Origin: Streptomyces minutiscleroticus
Lineage (GTDB): Bacteria; Actinomycetota; Actinomycetes; Streptomycetales; Streptomycetaceae
DNA: 64,000 nucleotides
Direction of reading: 5' to 3'
Assembly: GCF_014650875.1 (NCBI RefSeq)
Contig: NZ_BMVU01000019.1
Location: forward strand, 1-64,000
Made by a program: the position numbers and the translations under genes. Shown here one piece after another: positions 15,710 to 24,837 of this stretch. The notes beneath the pieces were generated by a model. The model was not told where the DNA came from, made no database searches, and saw only the letters and a program-made list of their open reading frames with translations. Numbering within the stretch: the first letter of the stretch is position 1; each line of letters starts with the position of its first letter.

Positions 15710-17437
15710 TCAGCCCGTGAGTTTCACGTTCGTGATGCCCTGCTTGTATCCGGCGCCGCTGTAACCGTCGGTCGGCGCGTACGGCACATCGGTGACCCAC
15801 AACAGGACGAACCGCGTCTTCACCGACTTCTTGGCCTTGATGTCCACACTGGTACCGGTCGTCGTCGCGGACCCGATCTCCGTCATGCCGTTGACGGAGG
15901 TCGAGGGGGACAGCGAGTCGGTGGCGTAGAGGTGCACCGTGGTGTGGTCCCCGGAGTACCGAAGCCCTATTGACGCGGCCGAGACGTCCTTGGCCGAACC
16001 GAGGTCGTAGACGATACCGACGCCGGACTTGTACGGAGCCAGTTTCGGACCGTCGTTGTAGCTCTTGGTGCGCCAGTACGTGGAGGTGTCGTTGTCGTAC
16101 GTGCTCGCCACGTCGTCGGCGGCCTGGGCCGACCCCTCGGCCACGTACTCCTGGGCGCTCTGGATGGTGAGCGGTCTGGCCGGCCTGGTGTTCCCGTCGC
16201 CCTTGTCGTCGGTGTCCGTCGTCTGCGTCTTGTTCGTGTCGTCCGACGACTTCCCGTGGTCCATGAGAGCGTCGGCGAGCTGCCAGCTGCCGAGGCCCAG
16301 CGCCGCGATCAGCAGCGCGGACACGGCCCACTTCAGGGCCTTGCCGGTACGGCTCTGCAGCGGGGGCGGCATGGGTGCCACCGGCTGCGTCTCGCCGGGG
16401 TGCGCCGACTGGCGACCGTACGTGCCCTGCTGGTACGTCGTGCGCTGGTACTCCGGGGGCGCGGTGAACGTCGGCTCCGGCGGGCGGATGCGCGGCATCT
16501 CGGAGATCGCCTTGACCAGCTCGTCCGGCGTCGTGCACGGCGACTCCTGGCGGGAGGCCGTCGCGCCGTCGTTGGCGAGCGCGCGCATCGCGAGCTCGGA
16601 CAGGCCGCGGTGGACCCCGGCGCGCACCTGGTCGGGCGGGATGAGGCCGAGGTCCTTGGGGAGCCCGGACAGGCCGTAGGCGTCGTCCTCGTACGGCCAG
16701 CGCTGGGTGAGGGCGGCGTACAGCAGCGCGCCGATCGCCTCCGTGTCCGTGCGCTGCGGGGTGTCGGAGGTGATGCCGCGCAGCGCGGCGTTCACGGCCA
16801 GGCCGCGGATGCGCCACTGGCCCGTGAGCGTACGCAGGACCGCGCCCGGGGTCAGGCGCAGATGGGACAGCCCCTCGCGGTGTGCCGCGGCCATGGCCTG
16901 GGAGACCTGGGTGACCATCTGGTAGGCGTCGTAGGGCTCCAGCGGGCCGGACGCGAGCAGCGTCGTCAGCTCCGTGGCGTCGGGGAGCCACTCGTGCACC
17001 ACGTAGACGAGGTCGTTCTCCTCGACCGCGTCGAGGACCTGGACGAAGCGGGGGTCGCCGAGCAGGGCGGCGGAGCGGGCGGCCGCGAGGACGGAGCGGG
17101 CCCGGGGGTGGTCGGCCGGCAGCAGGTGCACGCCGACGGCGCGGCGGAGCTTCTCGTCCACCGCACGCCAGCTGCTGAACCCGTCCAGACGGGTGACGCA
17201 CTCCTCGAGCCGGTAGCGCCTGGCGAGCTTGTGACCGCTGTGCAGATCGGGAGGCGAGGTCCTGCCGTGGACCGCACCCCCGTCCCCCGCCCGGGGCTTC
17301 TCGCTCGTCGCGCTGTCCGCGCCCTGCTCCCGCTTCTGGGCCACCCCGTCGGCCGTGGACTGGTCCGCCTTCGCGGTCAGCGGCTTGTCACCGCTGTTGT
17401 CTGCCACGTCGACGGCAGCCGTGCTCCGTTCCGCCAC
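15710..17437 (-). CDS. Membrane pseudokinase with extracellular discoidin-like domain
   Basis: A 575-residue protein. A disordered N-terminus is followed by a Ser/Thr-kinase-like domain (about 75-320, LARRYRLEECVTRLDG...). In place of the catalytic HRDxKxxN loop it reads GLSHLRLTPGAVLRT, and the glycine loop and metal-binding DFG are not recognisable, so it is probably a pseudokinase. One membrane helix (about 380-400, LKWAVSALLIAALGLGSW) precedes an extracellular domain of about 150 residues (SAQEYVAEGSAQAADDVAS...VYDLG) that looks like a carbohydrate-binding jelly roll. In Mycobacterium the equivalent pseudokinase and outer domain are fused to MurJ; here they are a separate gene just downstream of murJ. 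I chose the GTG at 17435-17437, downstream of GGGGAGG; a start 81 bp upstream is possible. Confidence 0.82.
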   Translation of the reverse strand: MAERSTAAVDVADNSGDKPLTAKADQSTADGVAQKREQGADSATSEKPRAGDGGAVHGRTSPPDLHSGHKLARRYRLEECVTRLDGFSSWRAVDEKLRRAVGVHLLPADHPRARSVLAAARSAALLGDPRFVQVLDAVEENDLVYVVHEWLPDATELTTLLASGPLEPYDAYQMVTQVSQAMAAAHREGLSHLRLTPGAVLRTLTGQWRIRGLAVNAALRGITSDTPQRTDTEAIGALLYAALTQRWPYEDDAYGLSGLPKDLGLIPPDQVRAGVHRGLSELAMRALANDGATASRQESPCTTPDELVKAISEMPRIRPPEPTFTAPPEYQRTTYQQGTYGRQSAHPGETQPVAPMPPPLQSRTGKALKWAVSALLIAALGLGSWQLADALMDHGKSSDDTNKTQTTDTDDKGDGNTRPARPLTIQSAQEYVAEGSAQAADDVASTYDNDTSTYWRTKSYNDGPKLAPYKSGVGIVYDLGSAKDVSAASIGLRYSGDHTTVHLYATDSLSPSTSVNGMTEIGSATTTGTSVDIKAKKSVKTRFVLLWVTDVPYAPTDGYSGAGYKQGITNVKLTG

Positions 17438-17554
17438 CGTCGTCCCTGCCTCCCCATCCGTTGCACGCTGTCCGACGCCAAGCCAATTGTGCCCACAGTC
17501 CGCCGCTAAGCACGACACGCGGGGGCGGACGATGGTTGTGCGCCTACCCCCGCG

Positions 17555-19861
17555 TCAGCGCCCGAGACGCCCGCGGACCATGCCGACCATTCCGTTCAGT
17601 TCCTCGATGCGCATCTTCCGCGCCGCCACGAAGAAGACGCCGAACAGGACGACGCCGCCGCCGACGAGCGCCGCCAGCGAGCCGAGCACGCCCTGTCCGA
17701 GCGCCTGCGAGATCCCGTAGCAGGCCGCGCCGCCGAGCAGCGCCGCGGGCAGCGAGGCGATGGCGAGGCGGGCGTAGGTCCGCAGCACACGCGAGCCGTC
17801 CAGGTCGCCGCCGAGCCGCTTGCGCAGCCGGCGCCACGCGACCCCCACGCCGATCGCGTACGCGAGGCCGTAGGAGGCGGCCATGCCGACCACGGCCCAG
17901 CGCGCGGGAAGCACGATGAAGCACACGGCGGAGGCGGCGGCGTTGACGGCGGCCACGATCACCGTGTTGTAGAAGGGCGTGCGGGTGTCCTCGTAGGCGT
18001 AGAAGGCACGCAGCACGACGTACTGCACGGAGTACGGGATCAGACCGAGGCCGAAGGCCATCAGCATGTAGCCCATGTTCGTCGCCGCGCCGGTGCCGGA
18101 ACCCCCGAACATCAGCGTGCACATCGGGACGCCGAGGGCGACGAAGCCGAACGCGACCGGCACGATCGCCACGGCGGTGGTGCGCAGGCCCTGCGAGATG
18201 TCGTCGCGGACGGCACCGCCGTCGTTCTCGGCGGCGGAGCGCGCGATCCGCGGCAGCAGGGCCGCCATCAGTGAGACCGTGATGATCGCCTGGGGCAGGC
18301 CCCAGATGAGCTGGGCGTTGGCGTAGGCGCTGAAGCCGGTGCCGGGGATGTCGGTGCTCGCGACCGCCGCGGTGGCGAGCTGGGTGACGACGATGGCGCC
18401 CGCCTGGTTGGCGAGGACGAACAGGACCGTCCACTTGGCGAGCGTCATGGCCTTGCCCAGGCCGTGGCCCTTCCAGTCGAAGCGCAGCCGCAGCCGGAAT
18501 CCGGTCTCCCGCAGGTACGGGATCATTGCGAGGGCTTGCACGACGAGGCCGAGGAGGACGCCGACGCCGAGGAGCCGCTGGCCCTCCGGCGGGATCGTCT
18601 CGAAGGTCATGTGCGAGTCGGCCGCGGTGCCGTAGACCCAGAGGAACATGCCGAGGGTCACGATGATCACGACGTTGTTGAGGACCGGCGTCCACATCAT
18701 CGCGCCGAACTTCCCGCGGACGTTCAGAATCTGTCCCATCACCACGTGGATGCCCATGAAGAAGATCGTGGGCAGGAAGTAGCGGGTGAAGGTGACGCCG
18801 ACCTCGAAGGCGTCCGGCTCGCTGGCCACGGGGTTCGACAGCGCGCGGACCAGGAGCGGCGCGGCGAGCATGCCGAGCGCCGTGAGTACGCCGAGCGCCA
18901 CCATGACCAGGGTCAGCAGACGGTTGGCGAAGGCCTCGCCGCCGTCCTCGTCGTCCTTCATCGCGCGCACGAGCTGCGGCACGAAGACGGAGTTGAGGCC
19001 GCCGCCGACGGTCAGGATGTAGATCATCGTCGGCAGCTGGTACGCCACCTGGAAGGTGTCGCCGAGCAGGGCCGTGCCCAGTGCCGCGACGATCAGCGCG
19101 GAGCGGACGAAGCCGGTGAGGCGGGAGACCATCGTGCCCGCCGCCATCACGGCGCTCGACTTCAGCAGGCCGGCGGCCTTCCCGCCCTTCTTCGGCGCGG
19201 GCGCGGGAGCGGCAGCGGCAGCGGGGGGAGGACTCGCGGTCGTCGTCGGCCCGGTCCCCTGCTGCGTCGGCTCGTATCCCGTGGCCGGCTCGTACCCCGC
19301 GGACTCGTAGCCCGCGGTCGGCTCGTAGCCGGCGGCCGGGGCGGCCGAGGGACCGGGCACCGACGGGGACTCCGGTGACTGGCCGCCCTGCTGCTGGTCG
19401 CGGAAGAGGTAGGCGAACGCGTCCGGCTCGTGGCGTTCCTCACCGGCCTGCGTGACGAGGTCGTCGACGCCCACGAACTGGGTCGTCCGGGCGTCGTCGC
19501 CGTACGGCAGACGACGGGACGGACCGTCCGGCTCGGGCGGCGGGGTCTGGGCCCAGACCCGCGGGTCGGGGGCGTACGGCGACTGGGACGGCTGGGCGTA
19601 GAGCGGCTGCTGGGGCTGGTACGCGCCCTGGGGCGGCGGAGGGTGCGAGGCGCGGTCGTAGAGCGCCTCGGCCACCGGGTCCTGGACGGAGAGGTCCTGC
19701 TGCGCCCCGTAGGGCTCCTGGTCGTAGGTGTCCTGGAAGTACGCGTCCTGGGCGTGCTGCGGTGGCACCTGGCCGGGCTCGGGCGGCCCGGACGGAGGGC
19801 CGTCGGGCCGGCCGGAGCCCCCCGGGCCCCGGCCGCGATCACCGTCGTACGGCGCGTTCAT
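17555..19861 (-). CDS. murJ: Lipid II flippase MurJ (MviN)
   Basis: A 768-residue protein. A Pro/Gln/Tyr-rich cytoplasmic N-terminus of about 225 residues precedes about 14 membrane helices. The flippase core begins SSAVMAAGTMVSRLTGFVRS and includes YQLPTMIYILTVGGGLNSVFVPQLVR, a MurJ signature with the charged cavity residues. It moves lipid II across the membrane for peptidoglycan synthesis. The extension is much longer than in Gram-negative MurJ (about 510 residues). The gene follows the DUF6049 gene by 46 bp and precedes the pseudokinase, the usual actinobacterial arrangement. The start is ATG at 19861. Confidence 0.95.
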   Translation of the reverse strand: MNAPYDGDRGRGPGGSGRPDGPPSGPPEPGQVPPQHAQDAYFQDTYDQEPYGAQQDLSVQDPVAEALYDRASHPPPPQGAYQPQQPLYAQPSQSPYAPDPRVWAQTPPPEPDGPSRRLPYGDDARTTQFVGVDDLVTQAGEERHEPDAFAYLFRDQQQGGQSPESPSVPGPSAAPAAGYEPTAGYESAGYEPATGYEPTQQGTGPTTTASPPPAAAAAPAPAPKKGGKAAGLLKSSAVMAAGTMVSRLTGFVRSALIVAALGTALLGDTFQVAYQLPTMIYILTVGGGLNSVFVPQLVRAMKDDEDGGEAFANRLLTLVMVALGVLTALGMLAAPLLVRALSNPVASEPDAFEVGVTFTRYFLPTIFFMGIHVVMGQILNVRGKFGAMMWTPVLNNVVIIVTLGMFLWVYGTAADSHMTFETIPPEGQRLLGVGVLLGLVVQALAMIPYLRETGFRLRLRFDWKGHGLGKAMTLAKWTVLFVLANQAGAIVVTQLATAAVASTDIPGTGFSAYANAQLIWGLPQAIITVSLMAALLPRIARSAAENDGGAVRDDISQGLRTTAVAIVPVAFGFVALGVPMCTLMFGGSGTGAATNMGYMLMAFGLGLIPYSVQYVVLRAFYAYEDTRTPFYNTVIVAAVNAAASAVCFIVLPARWAVVGMAASYGLAYAIGVGVAWRRLRKRLGGDLDGSRVLRTYARLAIASLPAALLGGAACYGISQALGQGVLGSLAALVGGGVVLFGVFFVAARKMRIEELNGMVGMVRGRLGR

Positions 19862-19907
19862 GGTTACCCCACCTCATCGTCCCCGGGCCCACCGGCCACG
19901 ACATCGC

Positions 19908-22361
19908 TCAACGGTCCACTCTCTCACCCGTGCCGGACGGGGTGGTGCTTTCGGGTGCGGTGTCCGGAGCCGGGTCACTCGGGTGCTCGGGGACCTCGGC
20001 CGCGGACTCCGCGTCGGCCTGCCGCTCGCCATCGGCGTCGGCGGCGGACTCCGTGTCGGGCTGCCGCTCCCCGCCGGCGGTGTCGTCGGAGGTCCCGTCC
20101 CGCCGGACGTCCCCGTTCTCCCCCTCGGACCGCTCGTCCTCCGCGGCCTGCTCGTCCTCCGCTGCCTGTCGGGCCGCCGCGCGCTTGCGCTGCGTGTACA
20201 TCCGGAATCCGGCGAGCACGAGGAGCAGCACGCCGCCGGCGATGACCAGCATCACCGTGGCGGTGATCTCGGTGACGTCGACCTCGAAGACGACGGGTGA
20301 CCCGTAGGCCTGGCCGTCCTCCGTATAGAGCTGGGCGACCACTCTGACCGGGCCGTTGGCGTTGGCGTTGGTGGTGAACTTCACCGACTGGCTGTGACCG
20401 CCCGAGACCGTCACCGGACGCTCGGCGTAGGGGCCATCACTGATCTTGAGACGTGCGGGCTTGGCCGACGTCAGGCGCAGCACCAGGCGGTCGACGCCCT
20501 GGACGAGGTTGTTCTGCACCGTCACGGGGATCGTGGCGCTGCGGCCCGACAGCTTCGCGTCGGACTTCGGGATCAGCCCGACCTGCCCGGTGAGGCTCTC
20601 CAGGTAGGACTGCACGTCGCCGCGGAAGGTCTGCGCCTCGGCGGTCCGGCCGCGCCAGGAGGTGGACACGCCCCGCTCTATGGCCCGCCCGAACGGGGTG
20701 ACCACACGCGAGTCGTTCGACAGGATCACCTTGAAGTTGTCCAGGGTCTCCTGCGTGGTCTGGATCTGCTCGAACGCCGACTGCGGAAGCTCCTGCTTGC
20801 GCAGCGAGGAGGGGTACGCCTTGGCGGACGGGACCCTGGTCGTGGCGGCCGCGTCAGGCTCGGCCTTGGTGGCCGCGGACAGGTCCGCCGACTCCGACCA
20901 GTTCCCGTCCTGGAGCGCGGACAGCGCCTGCGCCATCGTCTGGGCCTGGCTCGCGGTCGGCATCCGCTGCGGGGCGACGACGATGCTGCGCTGCCGCTCC
21001 GGGTCCTGCAGGTGGGTTGCCAGGCTCTGCGCGAGGAACTCCTGCACGGCGAGGGTGGAGGAGCCGGCCACCGACATGTCGCCCTGGAACGCCGTCGACA
21101 GCCGGGCGTCCGCGACCACCGCTGTGGTGCCGCCGCCGATGGGGCGGGCCGCGCTGGGCGTGTAGGACAGGCCGCCGGTCTCCTGGAGGCTGTCGCTGCG
21201 GGCGATGACCGTGTGCGCGCCGGCGGAGGTGGCCACCTTGACGATCGACGGGTCGACGGCGCCGTTCGCCGGCCAGGCGTAGTCCGTGCTGGGGTCCACG
21301 TGGAGGATGGAGGACACGGTGGTGGCGGCGACCTCCGTGGCGTCCTTGAGGTGGCTGAGCGAGCCGGTGACGTTCTTGCCGTTGTGGGCCAGCGAGGCGA
21401 GGTCCGGATCGGCGAAGGGGAGGGCGACGACCTCCTCGTCCTGCACCGCTTTCTCCAGTTCGCCGAGCCAGCTCTTGGCGACCGCCTGGTTCTTGCCCGC
21501 CGTCGTGGTCCCGCCCTCGCCCTTGACCTTGTAGCCGCTGGTCATCGCCGCCACGGACGCCAGCAGGTCCGGGTCGACGACCCAGGTGACGTCGAGGTCC
21601 TTGCCGAGCGTGAGCATCTGGTCCAGGCGGCCGCCCGGGGAGATCTCCTTGGCCAGGTCGTCGTCCTGGAAGGTGGGGGTCTGCTGCTCGTTCGGACCGG
21701 TCTCCGCCGTCAGGTGGGAGGAGGAGATCAGGGGCCACAGGTACGTCGTCCGGGTCCTGGTGCCCGCCGCCTCCGGCTGCCACGGCAGGAACGTCCGCTC
21801 GATGCCGAGCACCTGGTCGTAGGGCTGGGCGGAGGTCCGGCCGGTCAGGGCGAGGCCGAGCTGGTAGACGCCGTCGCCGCCGAGGCCGAGCTTGTCGACC
21901 GGAACGGAGATGCTGAAGGTCTGCGGGACGCCCGGCTCCAGCTCGGAGAAGTCCGCGGCGTACTTGGACCCGACCTCCGTGCCCTCGGCCCGCTGGCCGT
22001 ACGGCGTGTCCTTCGCTGCCGCGTCGACCGCCGTGCGGCTGTCCAGCGCCGGTCCGACCCGCAGCCCCACGTGGGCGTCGGTGACCGACTGCTTGCTCTT
22101 GTTGGTGACGGTGCCGCTGATCGTGAGCGTGTCGCCGTCCGTGGGGGCGGCGGGGCTGAACGAGTCCAGCGAGACGTCCACCGTGCTCGAGCCCACGGCG
22201 TCGGCCGCGGCGGTCCGCTCCGCGGCCGGTGCGGACGGGGCGGCGGGCAGCTGCAGCAGACCGGCCAGCAGGGGGGCGCCCGCGAGCAGCGCTCCGGTGC
22301 GCCGCAGCCAGCGGCGGCCAGGTGAGGGACTCATCCCCTGGAAGTCTGCCGCCTCGGCCAC
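19908..22361 (-). CDS. Secreted, membrane-anchored DUF6049 family protein
   Basis: An 817-residue protein with an N-terminal signal sequence (RRTGALLAGAPLLAGLLQLPAAPSAPAAE), a large extracytoplasmic region of about 650 residues and a C-terminal membrane helix (about 715-735, TATVMLVIAGGVLLLVLAGF). It ends in an acidic cytoplasmic tail rich in Glu/Asp/Ala. It resembles the conserved actinobacterial protein that precedes murJ in Mycobacterium (the Rv3909 position). The function is not established, but its constant linkage to murJ suggests a role in envelope assembly. The GTG start at 22361 has AGGGACG about 10 bp upstream; an internal ATG nine codons on is an alternative. It is divergent from the cca gene. 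Confidence 0.8.
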   Translation of the reverse strand: MAEAADFQGMSPSPGRRWLRRTGALLAGAPLLAGLLQLPAAPSAPAAERTAAADAVGSSTVDVSLDSFSPAAPTDGDTLTISGTVTNKSKQSVTDAHVGLRVGPALDSRTAVDAAAKDTPYGQRAEGTEVGSKYAADFSELEPGVPQTFSISVPVDKLGLGGDGVYQLGLALTGRTSAQPYDQVLGIERTFLPWQPEAAGTRTRTTYLWPLISSSHLTAETGPNEQQTPTFQDDDLAKEISPGGRLDQMLTLGKDLDVTWVVDPDLLASVAAMTSGYKVKGEGGTTTAGKNQAVAKSWLGELEKAVQDEEVVALPFADPDLASLAHNGKNVTGSLSHLKDATEVAATTVSSILHVDPSTDYAWPANGAVDPSIVKVATSAGAHTVIARSDSLQETGGLSYTPSAARPIGGGTTAVVADARLSTAFQGDMSVAGSSTLAVQEFLAQSLATHLQDPERQRSIVVAPQRMPTASQAQTMAQALSALQDGNWSESADLSAATKAEPDAAATTRVPSAKAYPSSLRKQELPQSAFEQIQTTQETLDNFKVILSNDSRVVTPFGRAIERGVSTSWRGRTAEAQTFRGDVQSYLESLTGQVGLIPKSDAKLSGRSATIPVTVQNNLVQGVDRLVLRLTSAKPARLKISDGPYAERPVTVSGGHSQSVKFTTNANANGPVRVVAQLYTEDGQAYGSPVVFEVDVTEITATVMLVIAGGVLLLVLAGFRMYTQRKRAAARQAAEDEQAAEDERSEGENGDVRRDGTSDDTAGGERQPDTESAADADGERQADAESAAEVPEHPSDPAPDTAPESTTPSGTGERVDR

Positions 22362-22483
22362 GCGCTCGCCCGTCCCTCGTCGTCAGTGGTCGTCGGAATG
22401 TGCGTCCACGCATGGTAACGATGCCCGCGGGGGCGAAGTGCCGCGGACCACTCCACAAGATCTTCGGGCCCGGTGAGGTGTCC

Positions 22484-22493
22484 TGTATATACA
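22484..22493. promoter_or_regulatory. AT-rich palindrome in the DUF6049/cca divergent region
   Basis: TGTATATACA is a perfect 10-bp palindrome in the 204-bp divergent intergenic region 22362-22565 and an AT-rich island in GC-rich DNA. It could be an operator or a -10 element. A TACCCT hexamer 12 bp before the cca GTG suggests a leaderless cca transcript. Confidence 0.35.
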
Positions 22494-22565
22494 CGTATTG
22501 AGGGAGGCGCCCCGGCCGGGAATGCGGGCGCGGGCGGTCGGCCCGGCCACGTACCCTCTTCTGTT

Positions 22566-24032
22566 GTGCCGAACGCCAACGAAGACAATCCCAGTGCACT
22601 GAGCCAGGTGCAGCGCCGCGCGGTGAGCGAACTGCTGCGGGTGTCCCCCGTAGCCGACGACCTCGCCCGTCGTTTCCAGGACGCGGGATTCTCCCTCGCC
22701 CTGGTCGGCGGCTCGGTCCGGGACGCGCTGCTGGGCCGGCTCGGCAACGACCTGGACTTCACGACCGACGCCCGCCCCGAGGACGTACTGAAGATCGTGC
22801 GGCCCTGGGCGGACGCCGTGTGGGAGGTCGGGATCGCCTTCGGCACCGTCGGGGCCCAGAAGGAGGCCCGCGTCGGCGACACGGTCCAGCGCTTCCAGAT
22901 CGAGGTGACGACGTACCGCTCCGAGGCGTACGACCGGACCTCGCGCAAGCCCGAGGTCTCCTACGGCGACTCCATCGAGGAGGACCTCGTACGCCGTGAC
23001 TTCACTGTGAACGCGATGGCGGTGGCCCTGCCGGAGAAGGAGTTCGTCGACCCGCACGGCGGGCTGGACGACCTGGCGGCGCGCGTGCTGCGCACCCCCG
23101 GCACCCCGGAGGCGTCCTTCTCCGACGACCCGCTGCGGATGATGAGGGCCGCGCGTTTCGCCGCGCAGCTCGACTTCGAGGTGGCCCCCGAGGTCCGCGC
23201 CGCGATGGCGGAGATGGCCGGGCGCATCGAGATCGTCTCGGCGGAGCGGGTGCGGGACGAGCTGAACAAGCTGATCCTCTCCGCCCACCCCCGCGAGGGG
23301 CTGACGCTGCTCGTCGAGAGCGGCCTCGCCGAGTACGTCCTGCCGGAGCTGCCGGCGCTGCGCCTGGAACGCGACGAGCACCACCGGCACAAGGACGTCT
23401 ACGACCACACGCTGATCGTGCTGGAGCAGGCGATCGCGCTGGAGGAGGACGGCCCCGACCTCACCCTTCGGCTGGCGGCCCTGCTGCACGACATCGGCAA
23501 ACCGCGCACGCGCCGCTTCGAGAAGGACGGACGGGTCTCCTTCCACCACCACGAGGTGGTGGGCGCGAAGATGACCAAGAAGCGGATGACGGCGCTGAAG
23601 TACTCCAACGACCTGGTGAAGGACGTCTCGCGACTGGTCGAGCTCCATCTGCGCTTCCACGGGTACGGCACGGGCGAATGGACGGACTCCGCGGTGCGCC
23701 GCTACGTGCGCGACGCCGGCCCCCTCCTGACGCGTCTGCACAAGCTGACCCGTTCGGACTGCACGACGCGGAACAAGCGCAAGGCCGCCGCGCTCTCCCA
23801 CGCGTACGACGGGCTGGAGGATCGGATCGCCCAGCTCCAGGAGCAGGAGGAGCTCGACGCGATCCGCCCCGATCTCGACGGCAACCAGATCATGGAGATC
23901 CTCGGCGTTGCTCCGGGGCCGGCCGTCGGCAAGGCGTACAAGCATCTGTTGGAGCTGCGCCTGGAGAACGGCCCGATGGAGTACGACGAGGCGGTGTCCG
24001 CGCTCAAGGAGTGGTGGGCAGAGCAGAACTGA
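22566..24032 (+). CDS. cca: CCA tRNA nucleotidyltransferase / poly(A) polymerase family
   Basis: A 488-residue protein. The nucleotidyltransferase domain has the G-loop LVGGSVRDALLGR (about 48-60) and the metal-binding DLDFTTDAR, then the neck domain with EEDLVRRDFTVNAMA. An HD domain (about 245-350) shows RLAALLHDIGKPRT and the histidine-rich VSFHHHEVVG. It adds or repairs the 3' CCA of tRNAs; in actinomycetes this gene is often named pcnA. I chose the GTG at 22566 (VPNANEDNPSALSQ); a poor ribosome-binding site and a nearby -10-like TACCCT suggest leaderless translation. A longer upstream frame has no family similarity. Its 3' end meets two parS-centred palindromes. Confidence 0.93.
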   Translation: MPNANEDNPSALSQVQRRAVSELLRVSPVADDLARRFQDAGFSLALVGGSVRDALLGRLGNDLDFTTDARPEDVLKIVRPWADAVWEVGIAFGTVGAQKEARVGDTVQRFQIEVTTYRSEAYDRTSRKPEVSYGDSIEEDLVRRDFTVNAMAVALPEKEFVDPHGGLDDLAARVLRTPGTPEASFSDDPLRMMRAARFAAQLDFEVAPEVRAAMAEMAGRIEIVSAERVRDELNKLILSAHPREGLTLLVESGLAEYVLPELPALRLERDEHHRHKDVYDHTLIVLEQAIALEEDGPDLTLRLAALLHDIGKPRTRRFEKDGRVSFHHHEVVGAKMTKKRMTALKYSNDLVKDVSRLVELHLRFHGYGTGEWTDSAVRRYVRDAGPLLTRLHKLTRSDCTTRNKRKAAALSHAYDGLEDRIAQLQEQEELDAIRPDLDGNQIMEILGVAPGPAVGKAYKHLLELRLENGPMEYDEAVSALKEWWAEQN

Positions 24033-24049
24033 CCGCCTTATGCGCCACC

Positions 24050-24083
24050 AGGGGGTCATGTTTCACGTGAAACATGACCCCCT
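24050..24083. terminator. 34-bp perfect palindrome with parS at its centre (terminator-like)
   Basis: A perfect inverted repeat: arms of AGGGGGTCAT and its complement flank the parS core. It starts 18 bp after the cca stop and would form a strong hairpin in the cca transcript. There is no T-run, so termination is inferred from stem strength and position. Confidence 0.6.
24060..24073. promoter_or_regulatory. parS: parS site (perfect) downstream of cca
   Basis: An exact GTTTCACGTGAAAC, the centre of the 34-bp palindrome 24050-24083. Confidence 0.95.
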
Positions 24084-24101
24084 CAGTGATGCGGGGCGCG
24101 G

Positions 24102-24147
24102 CAGCGGAGAGGCCGGTGTTTCACGTGAAACACCGGCCTCTCCGCTG
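24102..24147. terminator. 46-bp perfect palindrome with parS at its centre (terminator-like)
   Basis: A perfect inverted repeat of 46 bp: the arms CAGCGGAGAGGCCGGT and their complement flank parS. It ends 15 bp before the stop codon of the convergent gene at 24163, so it should end transcription arriving from both sides. Confidence 0.65.
24118..24131. promoter_or_regulatory. parS: parS site (perfect), second of a close pair
   Basis: An exact GTTTCACGTGAAAC, 58 bp centre to centre from the site at 24060. It is the closest parS pair in the window. Confidence 0.95.
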
Positions 24148-24162
24148 TGGGCCTTCCGTCGA

Positions 24163-24693
24163 TCAGACTTCCTTCAGGCAGAGCACCACATCGTGGTTGT
24201 TGCCCGTCTGGTAGTAGGCGATCGTGGCGTCCTTGACGGACTCGCACTTGCTGTCGTCGCTGGTGTTCTCGAACTTCTCGACGACCTTGTACTCGGCGTC
24301 GCCCGAGGAGCAGTCGACCGTCTTCAGATCGGGGCTGACCTGCGTTCCCTCGTTGTGCATGCAGCTGCCGACCGCGGTGGTCTCCGCGTCGCTCTGGCCG
24401 AGGTACCACTTGCCGAGGGCGATCACGATGGCGATGACGATGAACCCGACGACGCGCAGCACCTTCTTGCTCACGCGCCGCCCCGGCGCCGGCGGCGGAA
24501 CCGGCGCGCCGGGACCACCCTGCTGGAACGGCGGGTACGGCTGCGTCGGCGCGCCGGGCTGGCTCGGGATGCCCGGCTGGCCCGCCTGAGGCGGCACGCC
24601 CGGCTGGCCGGGCTGCTGCGCGGCGTAGGGGTTCTGCCCCTGAGGCGAGAACGGGTTCTGGCCCTGGGGTGCCTGAGGCGGCGGAGTGGTCAC
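24163..24693 (-). CDS. Pro/Gln-rich single-pass membrane protein with small extracytoplasmic domain
   Basis: A 176-residue protein. A cytoplasmic N-terminus of about 75 residues is rich in Pro, Gln and Gly (repeats such as GQNPF, GQNPY, GQPG). One membrane helix (about 80-95, VLRVVGFIVIAIVIALG) precedes an outer domain of about 75 residues with four cysteines (SCMHNEG, DCSSGD, KCESV, LCLKEV), probably in two disulfides. This architecture is common in Streptomyces membrane proteins of unknown role (LppU-like). The GTG start at 24693 has AAGGGGGA upstream. No function can be assigned. Confidence 0.75.
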   Translation of the reverse strand: MTTPPPQAPQGQNPFSPQGQNPYAAQQPGQPGVPPQAGQPGIPSQPGAPTQPYPPFQQGGPGAPVPPPAPGRRVSKKVLRVVGFIVIAIVIALGKWYLGQSDAETTAVGSCMHNEGTQVSPDLKTVDCSSGDAEYKVVEKFENTSDDSKCESVKDATIAYYQTGNNHDVVLCLKEV

Positions 24694-24837
24694 TGGGGTC
24701 CCCCTTGAAAACGGTGGTGCGTGACGCGTCGAGAACGGTGATGCGTGACGCGATGGCGCGTATAAGACCCACGTAAGTTATCGGCCAACACTGACAACTC
24801 GCCTGTCCGAAAGGACTCTGTGTCATTGATGTGACAC

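Noticed and set aside
15721..15734. GTTTCACGTTCGTG near the pseudokinase stop as a parS site
   Set aside because: Only the left half matches; the right arm is lost.
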